This document shows, piece by piece, positions 18,263 to 27,855 of a stretch of 64,000 nt of DNA. Location of the stretch: NCBI RefSeq assembly GCF_001463745.1, contig NZ_BBWJ01000044.1, positions 62,001-126,000 of the forward strand, given 5' to 3'. The notes under the pieces are model-generated. The model was not told the DNA's origin. It saw nothing but the letters and a program-made list of their open reading frames with translations, and did no database searches. The DNA comes from Aureimonas sp. AU22 (GTDB lineage: Bacteria; Pseudomonadota; Alphaproteobacteria; Rhizobiales; Rhizobiaceae). Both the position numbers and the translations under genes were made by a program. Numbering within the stretch: position 1 is the stretch's first letter; each line of letters opens with the position of its first letter.

Positions 18263-18955
18263 CTACCCCAGGACGTGATCCACGATCTTTCCGCCCTTCA
18301 GCGTCACCGCGCGATCCATGCGCCTGGCGAGGTCGTGGTTGTGGGTGGCGATGAGGGCAGCGACGCCGGACTGGCGGACGAGCGCCGTCATCGCCTCGAA
18401 GACGTAGGACGAGGTCGTCGGGTCGAGATTACCGGTGGGTTCGTCGGCCAGCAGCACATAGGGGTTGTTGGCGACCGCGCGGGCGATGGCGACGCGCTGT
18501 TGCTCGCCGCCGGAGAGCTCCGCCGGACGATGCGAGACGCGCTGGCCGAGCCGCATGTACTCGAGCAGCATCTTCGCCCGGTCGGCGGCCACCTTGTGCG
18601 ACAAGCCGCGGATCATCTGCGGCAGCATCACGTTCTCCAGCGCCGAGAACTCCGGCAGGAGATGGTGGAACTGGTAGACGAAGCCGATCGAGGAACGGCG
18701 CATATCGGTGCGACCGGCGTCGTCGAGGCCCGCGCAGGACGTGCCGTTGACGAAGACGTCGCCGCCGTCCGGTTTCTCCAGGAGCCCGGCGATGTGAAGG
18801 AGCGTCGACTTGCCGGCGCCGGACGGCGCGACGAGCGCGACCATCTCGCCGGCGGCGATCTCCATGTCGGCGTGGTCGAGAATCGTGAGGCGGGATTCGC
18901 CCTGCAGGTAGTGGCGCTCGACTTGCGCGAGGCGAAGGGAGGACGTGATGCTCAT
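18263..18955 (-). CDS. lolD: Lipoprotein-releasing ABC transporter ATPase LolD
   Basis: A 230-residue ABC ATPase that powers release of outer-membrane lipoproteins from the inner membrane to LolA. Walker A is APSGAGKST, the signature is [12 protein letters not shown], Walker B is [12 protein letters not shown] and the switch His lies in [29 protein letters not shown] is the typical LolD/MacB Q-loop segment. The start overlaps the lolC/E stop by four bases, and the pair follows proS, a recurrent alphaproteobacterial order. Confidence 0.95.
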   Translation of the reverse strand: MSITSSLRLAQVERHYLQGESRLTILDHADMEIAAGEMVALVAPSGAGKSTLLHIAGLLEKPDGGDVFVNGTSCAGLDDAGRTDMRRSSIGFVYQFHHLLPEFSALENVMLPQMIRGLSHKVAADRAKMLLEYMRLGQRVSHRPAELSGGEQQRVAIARAVANNPYVLLADEPTGNLDPTTSSYVFEAMTALVRQSGVAALIATHNHDLARRMDRAVTLKGGKIVDHVLG

Positions 18956-20265
18956 TCGTAGCGCAGCGCCTCGACCGGATCGAGCTTAGAGGCCTGCCAG
19001 GACGGAAGGATCGTGGCGAGGAACGACAGGCCGATGGCCATGGCGACCACGGTCGCGACCTCGCTCGGGTCGATCTCGGCCGGCAGCCGGGAGAGGAAGT
19101 AGAATTCCGGATTGAACAGCGTGGTGCCGGACACCCACGAGAAGAACTGCCGGAGGTTCTCGATGTTGAGGCAGAACAGCGTGCCCAACACGAAGCCTGC
19201 CAGCGTTCCCGCGATGCCGATCGAGGCGCCTGTGATCAGGAAGACGCGCATGATCGAGCCACGCGTCGCGCCCATCGTGCGCATGATCGCGATGTCGCGG
19301 CCCTTGTCCTTCACCAGCATGAAGAGACCGGAGATGATGTTGAGCGCGGCAACGAGCACGATCAGCGTGAGGATGATGAACATGACGTTCCGCTCGACCT
19401 CGAGCGCCGAGAAGAAGCTCTCGTTCATGCGCTGCCAGGTGACCGTGTAGTTCGGGCGTCCGGCGGCCTGCTCGATCGGCCCCTGGAGCGAGACGACCTG
19501 ATCGGGGTTGTCGAGAAAGATCTCGATCGACTGCGCCTTGTCCTCCGAGTTGAAGAAGAGCTGCGCTTCCGTCAGCGGCATGTAGACATAGGACGCGTCG
19601 TATTCGGACAGGCCGATCTCGAAGATGGCGACCACGGGATAGGCCTTGACGCGCGGTGTCACCCCGAGCGGCGTGACGTCGCCTTCGGGCGAGACGAGGG
19701 TGATGGAATCGCCGAGCCCCAGCCCAAGCGACTGGGCCAGCCGAGACCCGATGGCGACGCCCTGGCTCGTGTCGAAATGCTCGATCGAGCCGAGCTGGAT
19801 GTTGCTGGAAACCGGCGTCAGCTTCTGCAGGTCGGCTCCGCGCACGCCCTTCACCAGCGCGCCGGTGGAGGTCGAGCCGGCGCCCGTGGCCAGCACCTGC
19901 CCCTGAACCAGCGGCATCGTGTAGGCGACGCCGGCGACACCCGCGACGCGTTTGGCGACCTCGTCGTAGTCGGTCAGCGGCGTGTCGATCGGCTGCATGA
20001 TCACATGGCCGTTGACGCCGAGGATCCGCGTGAGAAGTTCGCCGCGAAAGCCGTTCATCACCGACATGACGATGATCAGGGCGGCGACGCCCAGCATGAT
20101 GCCGATGAAGGAGAACCCGGCGATTACCGAGACGCCCGCATCACGGCGGCGCGAACGCAGGTAGCGGCCGGCGATCATCCACTCGAAGCGCGAGAACGGA
20201 CGGGTTCCGCCCACTGCCGCATCCGCGCCGTGGACCGCAGCTTCCAGGGTCTCGGCCTTCGTCAC
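18952..20265 (-). CDS. lolC: Lipoprotein-releasing ABC transporter permease LolC/LolE
   Basis: A 437-residue FtsX-like permease. It starts [21 protein letters not shown] followed by the first membrane span ([31 protein letters not shown]), has a large periplasmic domain, and ends with three spans including [23 protein letters not shown] and [16 protein letters not shown]. Alphaproteobacteria generally encode a single LolC/E-type permease instead of separate LolC and LolE, so it probably works as a homodimer (often called LolF). The GTG start overlaps the proS stop. Confidence 0.93.
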   Translation of the reverse strand: MTKAETLEAAVHGADAAVGGTRPFSRFEWMIAGRYLRSRRRDAGVSVIAGFSFIGIMLGVAALIIVMSVMNGFRGELLTRILGVNGHVIMQPIDTPLTDYDEVAKRVAGVAGVAYTMPLVQGQVLATGAGSTSTGALVKGVRGADLQKLTPVSSNIQLGSIEHFDTSQGVAIGSRLAQSLGLGLGDSITLVSPEGDVTPLGVTPRVKAYPVVAIFEIGLSEYDASYVYMPLTEAQLFFNSEDKAQSIEIFLDNPDQVVSLQGPIEQAAGRPNYTVTWQRMNESFFSALEVERNVMFIILTLIVLVAALNIISGLFMLVKDKGRDIAIMRTMGATRGSIMRVFLITGASIGIAGTLAGFVLGTLFCLNIENLRQFFSWVSGTTLFNPEFYFLSRLPAEIDPSEVATVVAMAIGLSFLATILPSWQASKLDPVEALRYE

Positions 20266-21584
20266 GCGGACAGTCGCGCCAGAACGTCACCGACGGGCAG
20301 CGTCTGGCGCTCGCCGGTGGCCCGGTCCTTGATCTCGACTTCGCCGGCCTTGGCGCCGCGCGGGCCGACGATCACCTGGATCGGCAGGCCGATCAGGTCC
20401 ATCGTCGCGAATTTCGCGCCGGCGCGCGTGTCCTCGTCGTCGTAGAGGACGTCGTGGCCGGCGGCTTCGAGTTCGGCGTAGAGACGTTCGCACACGGCGT
20501 CGCAGTCGGCGTCGCCTGGCTTCATGTTGACGAGGCCGACGTCGAAGGGCGCGACGCCCTTCGGCCAGATGATGCCGTTCTCGTCATGACTCGCCTCGAT
20601 GATCGCAGCAATCAGGCGGCTCGGTCCGATGCCGTAGGAGCCCATCTGCACCGGGACGTCCTTGCCGTCGGGGCCCGTGACGGTCGCTCCCATGGGCTCG
20701 GAATACTTGGTGCCGAAGTGGAAGATGTGGCCGACCTCGATGCCGCGCGCGGCGAGGCGATCGCCCTCGGACACCTCGTTCCAGGCGGCCTCGTCGTGCA
20801 TCTCCTCCGTCGCCGCATAAGGGGTGGTCCATTTCTGGACGGTGGACGCCAGGGCACCGGCATCCGAGAAGTCGACCTCCTCGCCAGGCACCGCCATTTC
20901 CAGATAGTCCTTGTGGCAGAAGACTTCCGACTCGCCCGTCGAGGCGAGGATGATGAATTCGTGGCTGAGTTCGCCGCCGATCGGGCCGGTGTCGGCACGC
21001 ATCGGAATCGCCTTCAGCCCCATGCGCGCGAAGGTGCGCAGGTAGGCCACAAACATGCGGTCGTAGGCGGTCTTGGACGATTCGTAGTCGATGTCGAAGG
21101 AATAGGCGTCCTTCATCAGGAACTCGCGCGAGCGCATCACGCCGAAGCGCGGGCGCACCTCGTCGCGGAACTTCCACTGGATGTGGTAGAGGTTCAGCGG
21201 CAGGTCCTTGTAGGACCGCACGTAGGACCGGAAGATATCGGTGACCATCTCCTCGTTGGTCGGACCGAACAGGAGATCGCGTTCGTGGCGATCCTGGATC
21301 CGCAGCATCTCCTTGCCGTAGTCGTCGTAGCGCCCGCTCTCGCGCCAGAGATCGGCCGACTGGATGGTCGGCATCAGGAGCTCGATCGCGCCGGACCGGT
21401 TCTGCTCCTCGCGGATGATCTTCGTCACCTTGTCGAGGACGCGCTTGCCGAGCGGCAGGAACGAATAGAGCCCCGCGGCCTGCTGGCGGATCATCCCCGC
21501 GCGCAGCATCAGGCGATGCGACACGATCTCGGCTTCCTTGGGCGTCTCTTTGAGGATCGGAAGGAAGTAACGTGACAGGCGCAT
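20262..21584 (-). CDS. proS: Prolyl-tRNA synthetase, short alphaproteobacterial form
   Basis: A 440-residue class II aminoacyl-tRNA synthetase that charges tRNA-Pro. The length fits the alphaproteobacterial type that lacks the inserted editing domain of the longer E. coli enzyme. Visible elements are the N-terminus [13 protein letters not shown], the class II motif region [38 protein letters not shown] (motif 3) and the anticodon-binding C-terminal domain ([25 protein letters not shown]). It heads the proS-lolC-lolD unit. Confidence 0.96.
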   Translation of the reverse strand: MRLSRYFLPILKETPKEAEIVSHRLMLRAGMIRQQAAGLYSFLPLGKRVLDKVTKIIREEQNRSGAIELLMPTIQSADLWRESGRYDDYGKEMLRIQDRHERDLLFGPTNEEMVTDIFRSYVRSYKDLPLNLYHIQWKFRDEVRPRFGVMRSREFLMKDAYSFDIDYESSKTAYDRMFVAYLRTFARMGLKAIPMRADTGPIGGELSHEFIILASTGESEVFCHKDYLEMAVPGEEVDFSDAGALASTVQKWTTPYAATEEMHDEAAWNEVSEGDRLAARGIEVGHIFHFGTKYSEPMGATVTGPDGKDVPVQMGSYGIGPSRLIAAIIEASHDENGIIWPKGVAPFDVGLVNMKPGDADCDAVCERLYAELEAAGHDVLYDDEDTRAGAKFATMDLIGLPIQVIVGPRGAKAGEVEIKDRATGERQTLPVGDVLARLSA

Positions 21585-21713
21585 GGGAACTCTGGGGTTC
21601 GCGTTCGGACAATGGGACGGGACGTCGTGTTGCTCTTAACCACTCGTTCAGGGCTTGGGAAGCGAACCCCTCGCCTCGCCGCTCACGCCGCAGGCCTCAT
21701 GCAAGGCGAAGCT

Positions 21714-21756
21714 AAAAAACGATGCTGCCAAAAAAGCGGGCAGTCTGACGAAAAAA
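21714..21756. promoter_or_regulatory. Phased A-tracts upstream of a candidate plus-strand promoter
   Basis: Three A6 runs start at 21714, 21730 and 21751 in otherwise GC-rich DNA. The second and third are 21 bases apart, about two helical turns, which would favour intrinsic curvature or an UP-like element. The third run is followed by GTCAC-AGAA-GTGAC; on the minus strand this gives a small hairpin plus T6 that could be a weak terminator or attenuator, but a 5-bp stem is marginal. Confidence 0.35.
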
Positions 21757-21779
21757 TGTCACAGAAGTGACGATTCGAG

Positions 21780-21809
21780 TCGACAAGCGCCCTTGCACGG
21801 GCCTAGATA
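21780..21809 (+). promoter_or_regulatory. Possible promoter of an intergenic transcript
   Basis: TCGACA at 21780-21785 and TAGATA at 21804-21809 are separated by 18 bases and lie just downstream of the phased A-tracts. The next plus-strand signal is a strong intrinsic terminator at 21941, so the unit would be about 155 nt long. Confidence 0.3.
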
Positions 21810-21815
21810 CAAACC

Positions 21816-21969
21816 GCTAAGACAAGCGCCCCAACGGCGTGAACCGCTTGGTCCAGTCATGGGAGGACGTGGTTTTCGGCGCGCTCATCGCGCAGCCCCG
21901 GTCTAGAAATCGGAGCAAAACCCGGACCAGGTAACTAAAAATGCGAAGCGCGAGCTTCGCATTTTTTTT
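21816..21969 (+). ncRNA. Candidate small RNA between proS and the DUF1467 gene
   Basis: No protein gene fits this stretch. It lies between a possible promoter and a terminator with eight T residues on the plus strand, although both flanking genes are on the minus strand. CTTGGTCC near 21847 can pair with GGACCAGG near 21925, which would enclose a smaller hairpin (GCGCG-CTCAT-CGCGC). I do not recognise it as 6S RNA, tmRNA or SRP RNA. The call is based only on signal order and is tentative. Confidence 0.3.
21941..21969. terminator. Strong, probably bidirectional intrinsic terminator
   Basis: ATGCGAAGC and GCTTCGCAT form a perfect 9-bp stem around a GCGA loop. It is followed by eight T on the plus strand and by a T-run of about five (TTTTTAGTT) on the minus strand. 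On the minus strand it sits 16 bases after the DUF1467 stop and would end the birA-rnj-DUF1467 transcript. Confidence 0.85.
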
Positions 21970-21984
21970 GTGCATCGTTCGGCG

Positions 21985-22251
21985 TCACGTGCCGGGAACG
22001 ATGTGGGGGAACGAGTTCGGGCCGATGCCCCAGACTTCCGTCACCACATAGAAGAGCGCGAAGACAGCGGTCGCGAGCAACGTGTTGTAGAAGGCGACTC
22101 GCGCCAGGCTGAAACGAGCCGGCGCGCTATGCGCCGAGCCGAGGACGATCTCGCCCTCGTCCACCTGCGAGCGCATGCGGATCGGCAGCACGACGAAGAG
22201 AACCGTCCACCAGATCACGAAGTAGATCGCGACGGCTGTCAGGATGCCCAT
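21985..22251 (-). CDS. DUF1467 family small membrane protein
   Basis: An 88-residue protein of the DUF1467 family, which is confined largely to alphaproteobacteria and has no known function. Two membrane spans are visible: TAVAIYFVIWWTVLFVVLPI near the N-terminus and YNTLLATAVFALFYVVTEVW near the C-terminus, with a charged loop between (RMRSQVDEGE). It follows rnj on the same strand, as it often does in this order, and is closed by a strong terminator. Confidence 0.85.
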   Translation of the reverse strand: MGILTAVAIYFVIWWTVLFVVLPIRMRSQVDEGEIVLGSAHSAPARFSLARVAFYNTLLATAVFALFYVVTEVWGIGPNSFPHIVPGT

Positions 22252-22344
22252 GCGTTTCCTCCTGTCCTGCCCTGCCGGCCTAGCGTCCGGGCCATCTCGC
22301 CCGAACGCTTAGGACGACCATGCGGCCGCAGCGAGGCGGCTTGA

Positions 22345-24003
22345 TCAACCGCGCGTGACGAACACCGTCACGGCCGGCTTCTTGCCCCAGACATCGTAGG
22401 CCTCGCCACGCACCGCGCGGCGGACCGCTTCGCGCACGAGTTCGAGATCCTTGCGGCGTCCGCGCGGAATGCTCTCGACAGCGCCTGCAGCCGCTTCCAT
22501 CAGGACGTCAACGAACTCCTCGCCCTCCTCGTCCTTTTCCGGAAGTCCCATCGCCACGACCTCGGGGTCGATGTCGAGCTCGAGCTTCTCGTCGAGTTCC
22601 ACGAGCACCGAGACGTGGCCGGCGAACGACAGGCGACGACGCTCACCAATCCCCATCTGGTCGGCGGTGCCGACGAGATGCCCGTCCTTGTAGATGCGGC
22701 CAACCGGCACCTCGTCGATCACGGTCGCCGCGCCCGGCGCCAGACGCAGCAGCTTGCCGTTGCGAATGGTGACGACCTCCGGCACGCCAAGTTCGCGCGC
22801 GAGCTGGGCGTGCGCCATGAGGTGCGCCGCCTCGCCATGCGCGGGAACCGCGACCTTCGGACGGATCCATTCGTACATCTGGCGCAGCTCGCTACGCCGC
22901 GGATGGCCGGACACATGAACCAGCTGGTCATGATCCTCGATCACGCGGACGCCCCGCTCGATCAGCGCGTTCTTGATGTCGAGGATCGCCTTCTCGTTGC
23001 CCGGAATGCTGCGCGACGAGAAGATGACCGTATCGCCCTTCGAAAGCGCCACGGTGGGATGGTCGTCGCGGGCGAGCTTGGCCAACGCGGCGCGGGGTTC
23101 GCCCTGGCTGCCGGTCAGCACGATCACAGCCTTGTCGCTCGGCAGATAGCCGAAGTCCTGCTCGCTGACGAAGGGCGGAATGCCTTCCAGGTATCCGAGT
23201 TCCTCCGCGACATCGGCCACCCGCTTCATCGAACGGCCGAGGAGCAGCACCTGGCGCTCGGCCTCCGCCGCCGCCGTGGCGATCGAGCGCACGCGGCCGA
23301 CGTTGGACGAGAACGTCGCGATCGCGACCCGTCCCTTGGACTCCCGAATGATCTGCGTCAGCGACTGCGTCACATCCTGCTCGCTCGGCGACACACCCTC
23401 ACGCATGGCGTTGGTGGAATCGCACACGAGGGCGAGCACACCCTCGTCGCCGATCTCCCGCAGGCGCTTCTCGTCCGTCGGATCGCCGAGCGCCGGCGTC
23501 GCGTCAATCTTCCAGTCGCCCGTATGGAGTACGGTTCCGGCCGGGGTGCGGATCGCCAGGGCCACCGGCTCCGGGATCGAGTGCGTGACGTTGATCGCCT
23601 CGATCGAGAACGGCCCGATGTCGAAGCGATCGCCCGCGTTGAAGATCTGGACCGGAACCTTGGGCGCCCCGGGCTCGCCCTCACGCTTGGCATGCAGCAG
23701 GGCTGCGGTGAAGGGCGTGGCGTAGACCGGCGCCTTAAGGCGCGGCCAGAGCGTCAGCACCGCGCCGTAATGGTCCTCGTGGGCGTGCGTGATGATGATC
23801 GCCTTCAGGCGGTCGAGGCGCGCTTCGATGAAGGACAGGTCGGGCATCACGAGATCGATGCCGGGAAACTCCGGCCCGGCGAAGGACACGCCACAATCGA
23901 TCGCGATCCACTCCCGCTGGCCGGGAGGGCCATAGCCATAGAGGCCAAAATTCATACCGATTTCGCCGATGCCGCCCAGCGGCACGAAAACTAGTTCGTT
24001 CAA
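22345..24003 (-). CDS. rnj: Ribonuclease J
   Basis: A metallo-beta-lactamase/beta-CASP ribonuclease of about 552 residues with endo- and 5'-exonuclease activity in RNA processing. The zinc motif HAHEDH lies in AIIITHAHEDHYGAVLTLW; other landmarks are FVPLGGIGEIGMN, HTGDWKID, CDSTNAMREG and ASGQP-region counterparts (SSRSIPGNEKAI, HVSGHPRRSEL). I chose the TTG at 24003 (MNELVFVPLGG) because homologues begin a few residues before ELVF. A GTG at 24054 would add 17 residues containing a GCATGC hairpin and is less likely. It lies downstream of birA. Confidence 0.92.
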   Translation of the reverse strand: MNELVFVPLGGIGEIGMNFGLYGYGPPGQREWIAIDCGVSFAGPEFPGIDLVMPDLSFIEARLDRLKAIIITHAHEDHYGAVLTLWPRLKAPVYATPFTAALLHAKREGEPGAPKVPVQIFNAGDRFDIGPFSIEAINVTHSIPEPVALAIRTPAGTVLHTGDWKIDATPALGDPTDEKRLREIGDEGVLALVCDSTNAMREGVSPSEQDVTQSLTQIIRESKGRVAIATFSSNVGRVRSIATAAAEAERQVLLLGRSMKRVADVAEELGYLEGIPPFVSEQDFGYLPSDKAVIVLTGSQGEPRAALAKLARDDHPTVALSKGDTVIFSSRSIPGNEKAILDIKNALIERGVRVIEDHDQLVHVSGHPRRSELRQMYEWIRPKVAVPAHGEAAHLMAHAQLARELGVPEVVTIRNGKLLRLAPGAATVIDEVPVGRIYKDGHLVGTADQMGIGERRRLSFAGHVSVLVELDEKLELDIDPEVVAMGLPEKDEEGEEFVDVLMEAAAGAVESIPRGRRKDLELVREAVRRAVRGEAYDVWGKKPAVTVFVTRG

Positions 24004-24099
24004 AGTCGTCGTTCTTTCATTTTGGCATGCGGAAGCATGCGGTCTTCTCGTCATTCACAGCCGGGGATCACCCGGAATTCGGTTGTGCGCGAGCCGTGC

Positions 24100-24867
24100 T
24101 CAAGCGCCGGGTGAGGCTCGCAGGAAGAACAGGTCGCCAGCGGAGAAATGGCGCCGACCGTTCGGTCCCAGATCCAGAACGAGCCGTCCCCCCGCATCGA
24201 GGTCGGCGAAGACGCCTTCCACGGCGGTGCCGTCCGGCAGGTTAACGCGGCAGGTTTCGCCGCGTCCCACGGAATGCCGGAGCCAGGCGGCGCGGACCTC
24301 GTCAAACTGGCGACCCGCGTCCCACAATTCCAGTGCCGCCTCGACACCCGCGGCGACTTTGTCGAACACGGCGTCGAGCGTACCCGTGTAGCCGCTGGAA
24401 CGCAGGCTCGTCACGGCGTAGGGCGTTTGTGTCGCACCGCTCTCCACGTTGACCCCGCAGCCGATCGCCACCGCACGGCGACCGTCCAGGCCTCGTTCGC
24501 TCTCGAGGAGGATGCCGACCGTCTTCGCGCCGGCGATCAGGATGTCGTTCGGCCACTTGATACGCACGAGGTCGGGATCGAGCCCCGGCAGTTCCGCCAG
24601 ACCGTTGCGCACGCCGAGCGCGACCACCAGCGGCAGATCCACGACGTGCTGATCGGAGGATGGGTCGATCAGAAGCAGCGTCGCGTAGAGATTGCCGCGT
24701 TCCGACAACCAGGAGCGACCACGACGGCCACGGCCCGCCGTCTGGCGAGCCGCAGTGATCCAGAGCCGACCGGGGTCGCCGGCCCGGGCGGCTTCCAGCG
24801 CAACGGCGTTGGTGGAGCCGACCTCATCGAGCGCCAGATGCCGACGTGCGCCTTGGGGACGTCGCAT
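24100..24867 (-). CDS. birA: Biotin-[acetyl-CoA carboxylase] ligase
   Basis: A 255-residue biotin protein ligase that attaches biotin to the carboxyl carrier protein. The ATP/biotin loop reads GRGRRGRSWLSERGNLYATL and the second motif is VRIKWPNDILIAGAKTVGIL with IGCGVNVE. The ATG at 24867 has GGAGAG just upstream and lies 10 bases after the nuoN stop. There is no N-terminal helix-turn-helix, so this is a class I ligase without the repressor function of E. coli BirA. It follows nuoN in the same direction. Confidence 0.92.
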   Translation of the reverse strand: MRRPQGARRHLALDEVGSTNAVALEAARAGDPGRLWITAARQTAGRGRRGRSWLSERGNLYATLLLIDPSSDQHVVDLPLVVALGVRNGLAELPGLDPDLVRIKWPNDILIAGAKTVGILLESERGLDGRRAVAIGCGVNVESGATQTPYAVTSLRSSGYTGTLDAVFDKVAAGVEAALELWDAGRQFDEVRAAWLRHSVGRGETCRVNLPDGTAVEGVFADLDAGGRLVLDLGPNGRRHFSAGDLFFLRASPGA

Positions 24868-24877
24868 CACTCTCCGG

Positions 24878-26323
24878 TCAGAAGAAGGTGTGGGCGGCTG
24901 CAGCTGCGGCGGCGAAAAGCGGACCGGCCAGCACGATATAGGCCGGGAAGATGAACAGCGTCGCGGCACCTGCCACGAGCTTCAGCTCCGTGCTCATCGG
25001 CTCGAAGCCTGCCAACGGCTCGTCGAACCACATGACCTTCACGATGCGAAGGTAGTAGAACAGGCCGATCGTCGAGGCGATCACACCGATCACCGCCAGC
25101 GGCACGAGACCGGCGCCGACCGCCGCGATGAAGACGTAGTACTTGCCCCAGAAGCCGAGCAACGGCGGCAGACCGGCAAGCGACAGCATCAGCACCGTCA
25201 TGGCGAGCGCCATCAGCGGATTGGTCCGCGACAGGCCGGCGAGTTCGTAGACGTCCTCCACCATACCGTCACGACGGCGCATCGCGAGGATCAAAGCGAA
25301 GGTGCCGAGGGTCATGGTGATGTAGGTCGCCATGTAGATCAGGACGCCCTGGACGCCGGCTTCCGTTCCCGCGGCGAGACCGACCAGGACGTAGCCCATG
25401 TGGCCGATCGACGAGTAGGCCATCAGGCGCTTGATGTTTCGCTGGCCGATCGCGGCAAAGGAACCGAACAGCATCGAGGCGATCGACAGGAAGACGACGA
25501 CCTGCTGCCAGTCCGGCGTCATCGGGCCGAAACTCTGGACAGTGAAGCGCGTGAGCAGCGCGACCGCGGCGACCTTCGGCGCGCCGGCGAGGAGCGCAGT
25601 GACCGGCGTCGGAGCCCCTTCGTAGACGTCCGGCGTCCACATGTGGAACGGCACCGCGGAAATCTTGAACGCGAGGCCGGCCAGCACGAACACGAGCCCG
25701 ACGATCAGGCCGAGCGAGCGCGCTCCGTCCACCGCCACCGCTTCGGCGATCGCGCGGAACTCGATCTGACCGGTGAAGCCGTAGACGAGCGAGGCGCCGT
25801 AGAGGAGCATGCCCGAGGACAGGGCGCCGAGCACGAAGTACTTCAGGCCCGCCTCGGTGGACTTCACATGGTCGCGATGGATCGCGGCGATGACGTAGAT
25901 CGCGAGCGACTGGAGCTCGAGGCCCATATAGAGCGCGATCAGGTCGCCCGCAGAGACCATGACCAGCATGCCGGTCGTGCAGAGCACGATCAGCACGGGA
26001 AGCTCGAAACTGGCGAAGCGCTCGCGCTGGGCGTAGCCCGTGGACATCAGCACCGCCGCAGCAGCCCCGATGAGCACCAGCGCCTTCATGAAGCGGGCGA
26101 ACGGGTCGAGGATGATCGATCCGCCGAACGCCACGCCGAGCGGGGTTGCGAAGAGCAACCAGACGAGGGCGAACAGCAGCGTTCCGACCGTCAGGGACGT
26201 GACGAGACCCGCGCTCTTCTCGCCGAGGAAGGTTCCGATCATCAGGAGACCCATGGCGCCGATCGAGAGGATCAGCTCCGGTCCGACGATGGGAAGGCTT
26301 TGCGCCACGAATTGCGAAAACAT
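24878..26323 (-). CDS. nuoN: NADH-quinone oxidoreductase subunit N
   Basis: A 481-residue antiporter-like membrane subunit of complex I that forms one of the proton channels. It starts [20 protein letters not shown] and has about 14 hydrophobic spans. The signature helix region is [20 protein letters not shown] with conserved charged residues, followed by [16 protein letters not shown]. It is the last nuo gene; birA begins 10 bases downstream. I use the ATG at 26323 because the upstream part of the frame only shadows nuoM. Confidence 0.96.
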   Translation of the reverse strand: MFSQFVAQSLPIVGPELILSIGAMGLLMIGTFLGEKSAGLVTSLTVGTLLFALVWLLFATPLGVAFGGSIILDPFARFMKALVLIGAAAAVLMSTGYAQRERFASFELPVLIVLCTTGMLVMVSAGDLIALYMGLELQSLAIYVIAAIHRDHVKSTEAGLKYFVLGALSSGMLLYGASLVYGFTGQIEFRAIAEAVAVDGARSLGLIVGLVFVLAGLAFKISAVPFHMWTPDVYEGAPTPVTALLAGAPKVAAVALLTRFTVQSFGPMTPDWQQVVVFLSIASMLFGSFAAIGQRNIKRLMAYSSIGHMGYVLVGLAAGTEAGVQGVLIYMATYITMTLGTFALILAMRRRDGMVEDVYELAGLSRTNPLMALAMTVLMLSLAGLPPLLGFWGKYYVFIAAVGAGLVPLAVIGVIASTIGLFYYLRIVKVMWFDEPLAGFEPMSTELKLVAGAATLFIFPAYIVLAGPLFAAAAAAAHTFF

Positions 26324-26343
26324 CGGTTCGCCCTGCCCGTTCT

Positions 26344-27855
26344 CTAGTTCTGGATCGAAGCGACGCTGGACGCCGCCTCGATGGCCGCCGTGTAGCTCGA
26401 CAGGAGCTGTTCCACGGACGCCGTCGTCACATTGAAGACCGGCATCGGATAGACGCCGAAGAAGACCGTCAGCACCGCCAGCGGATAGAGCAGCGTCTTT
26501 TCGCGCGGCGTCAGATCCAGGATCGACTTGAGGTTCTCCTTGACCAGCGCGCCGAGGATCACGCGCCGATAAAGCCACAGTGCATAGGCGGCGGAGAGGA
26601 TGACCCCGGTCGCGGCGAAGATGGCGACCCAGGAATTGACCCGGAAGACACCCATCAGCGTCATGAACTCACCGACGAAGCCCGACGTGCCGGGAAGGCC
26701 GACATTGCCCATCGTGAACAGCAGCATCATCGCGGCATAGGCGGGCATGCGGTTCACGAGGCCGCCATAGGCCGCGATATCGCGCGTGTGCATCCGGTCG
26801 TAGACGACGCCGACGCACAGGAACAGCGCGCCCGAGATGAGGCCGTGGCTGAGCATCTGGAAGATCGCGCCCTGCACGCCCTGCTCGTTAGCCGCGAAGA
26901 TGCCCATGGTCACGAAGCCCATGTGGGCGACCGACGAATAGGCGATCAGCTTCTTGATGTCCTCCTGCATCAGCGCCACCAGCGAAGTGTAGATGATCGC
27001 GACGACGGAGAGCACGAAGACAAAGGGCGCAAAGTCCGCCGAAGCCAGCGGGAACATCGGCAGCGAGAAGCGCAGGAAGCCGTAGCCGCCGAGCTTCAGG
27101 AGGATGCCCGCCAGGATCACCGAGCCCGCCGTCGGCGCCTCGACGTGCGCGTCCGGCAGCCAGGTGTGGACCGGCCACATCGGCATCTTCACAGCGAACG
27201 AGGCAAAGAACGCGATCCAGAGCCAGGTCTGCATCTGCGCCGGGAACTGGTAGGCGAGAAGCTCGGGGATCGAGGTCGTGCCGGCGGTCCAGTACATCGC
27301 CATGATGGCGACGAGCATCAGGACGGAGCCGAGGAACGTGTAGAGAAAGAACTTGTAGGACGCGTAGACACGCCGCTTGCCACCCCAGACGCCGATGATC
27401 AGGAACATCGGAATCAGAGAGCCCTCGAAGAAGAGGTAGAAGAGCACGATGTCGAGCGCGCAGAAGACGCCGACCACCAGCGTTTCCAGCACCAGGAACG
27501 CGATCATGTACTCCTTCACCCGAACCGTGATGGCATCGCGGCTGGCGAGGATGCAGATCGGCATCAGGAAGGTGGTCAGGATCACGAACAGCATCGAGAT
27601 GCCGTCGACGCCCATGCGGTAGGCGATGCCGCCCGTCAGCCACTCCGCCTCCTCCACGAACTGGAAGCCGGCGACGGACTTGTCGAAGCCGATCCAGATG
27701 AAGAGCGAGAGGACGAAGGTGAAGATCGAGACGAGGAGCGCGACGTTGCGGATGTTACGGCGCGCGAGTTCGGAATCGTCGCGTGTGAACAGGATGATCA
27801 GCACGCCGACGAGCGGTGCGAAAGTGATGGTCGATAGGATCGGCCAGCCGGACAT
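26344..27855 (-). CDS. nuoM: NADH-quinone oxidoreductase subunit M
   Basis: A 503-residue antiporter-like membrane subunit of complex I. It begins [20 protein letters not shown] and carries the family segments [38 protein letters not shown] and [15 protein letters not shown], with the conserved Glu in the first and Lys in the second needed for proton translocation. Its start overlaps the nuoL stop by one base (TGATG). The same frame is open far upstream through nuoL, which is only a shadow. Confidence 0.96.
   Translation of the reverse strand: MSGWPILSTITFAPLVGVLIILFTRDDSELARRNIRNVALLVSIFTFVLSLFIWIGFDKSVAGFQFVEEAEWLTGGIAYRMGVDGISMLFVILTTFLMPICILASRDAITVRVKEYMIAFLVLETLVVGVFCALDIVLFYLFFEGSLIPMFLIIGVWGGKRRVYASYKFFLYTFLGSVLMLVAIMAMYWTAGTTSIPELLAYQFPAQMQTWLWIAFFASFAVKMPMWPVHTWLPDAHVEAPTAGSVILAGILLKLGGYGFLRFSLPMFPLASADFAPFVFVLSVVAIIYTSLVALMQEDIKKLIAYSSVAHMGFVTMGIFAANEQGVQGAIFQMLSHGLISGALFLCVGVVYDRMHTRDIAAYGGLVNRMPAYAAMMLLFTMGNVGLPGTSGFVGEFMTLMGVFRVNSWVAIFAATGVILSAAYALWLYRRVILGALVKENLKSILDLTPREKTLLYPLAVLTVFFGVYPMPVFNVTTASVEQLLSSYTAAIEAASSVASIQN

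Noticed and set aside
17179-18278. Long plus-strand frames over the dnaE upstream region and the cyclase pseudogene
   Set aside because: No start signal or family motif; the composition is typical of GC-rich antisense frames.
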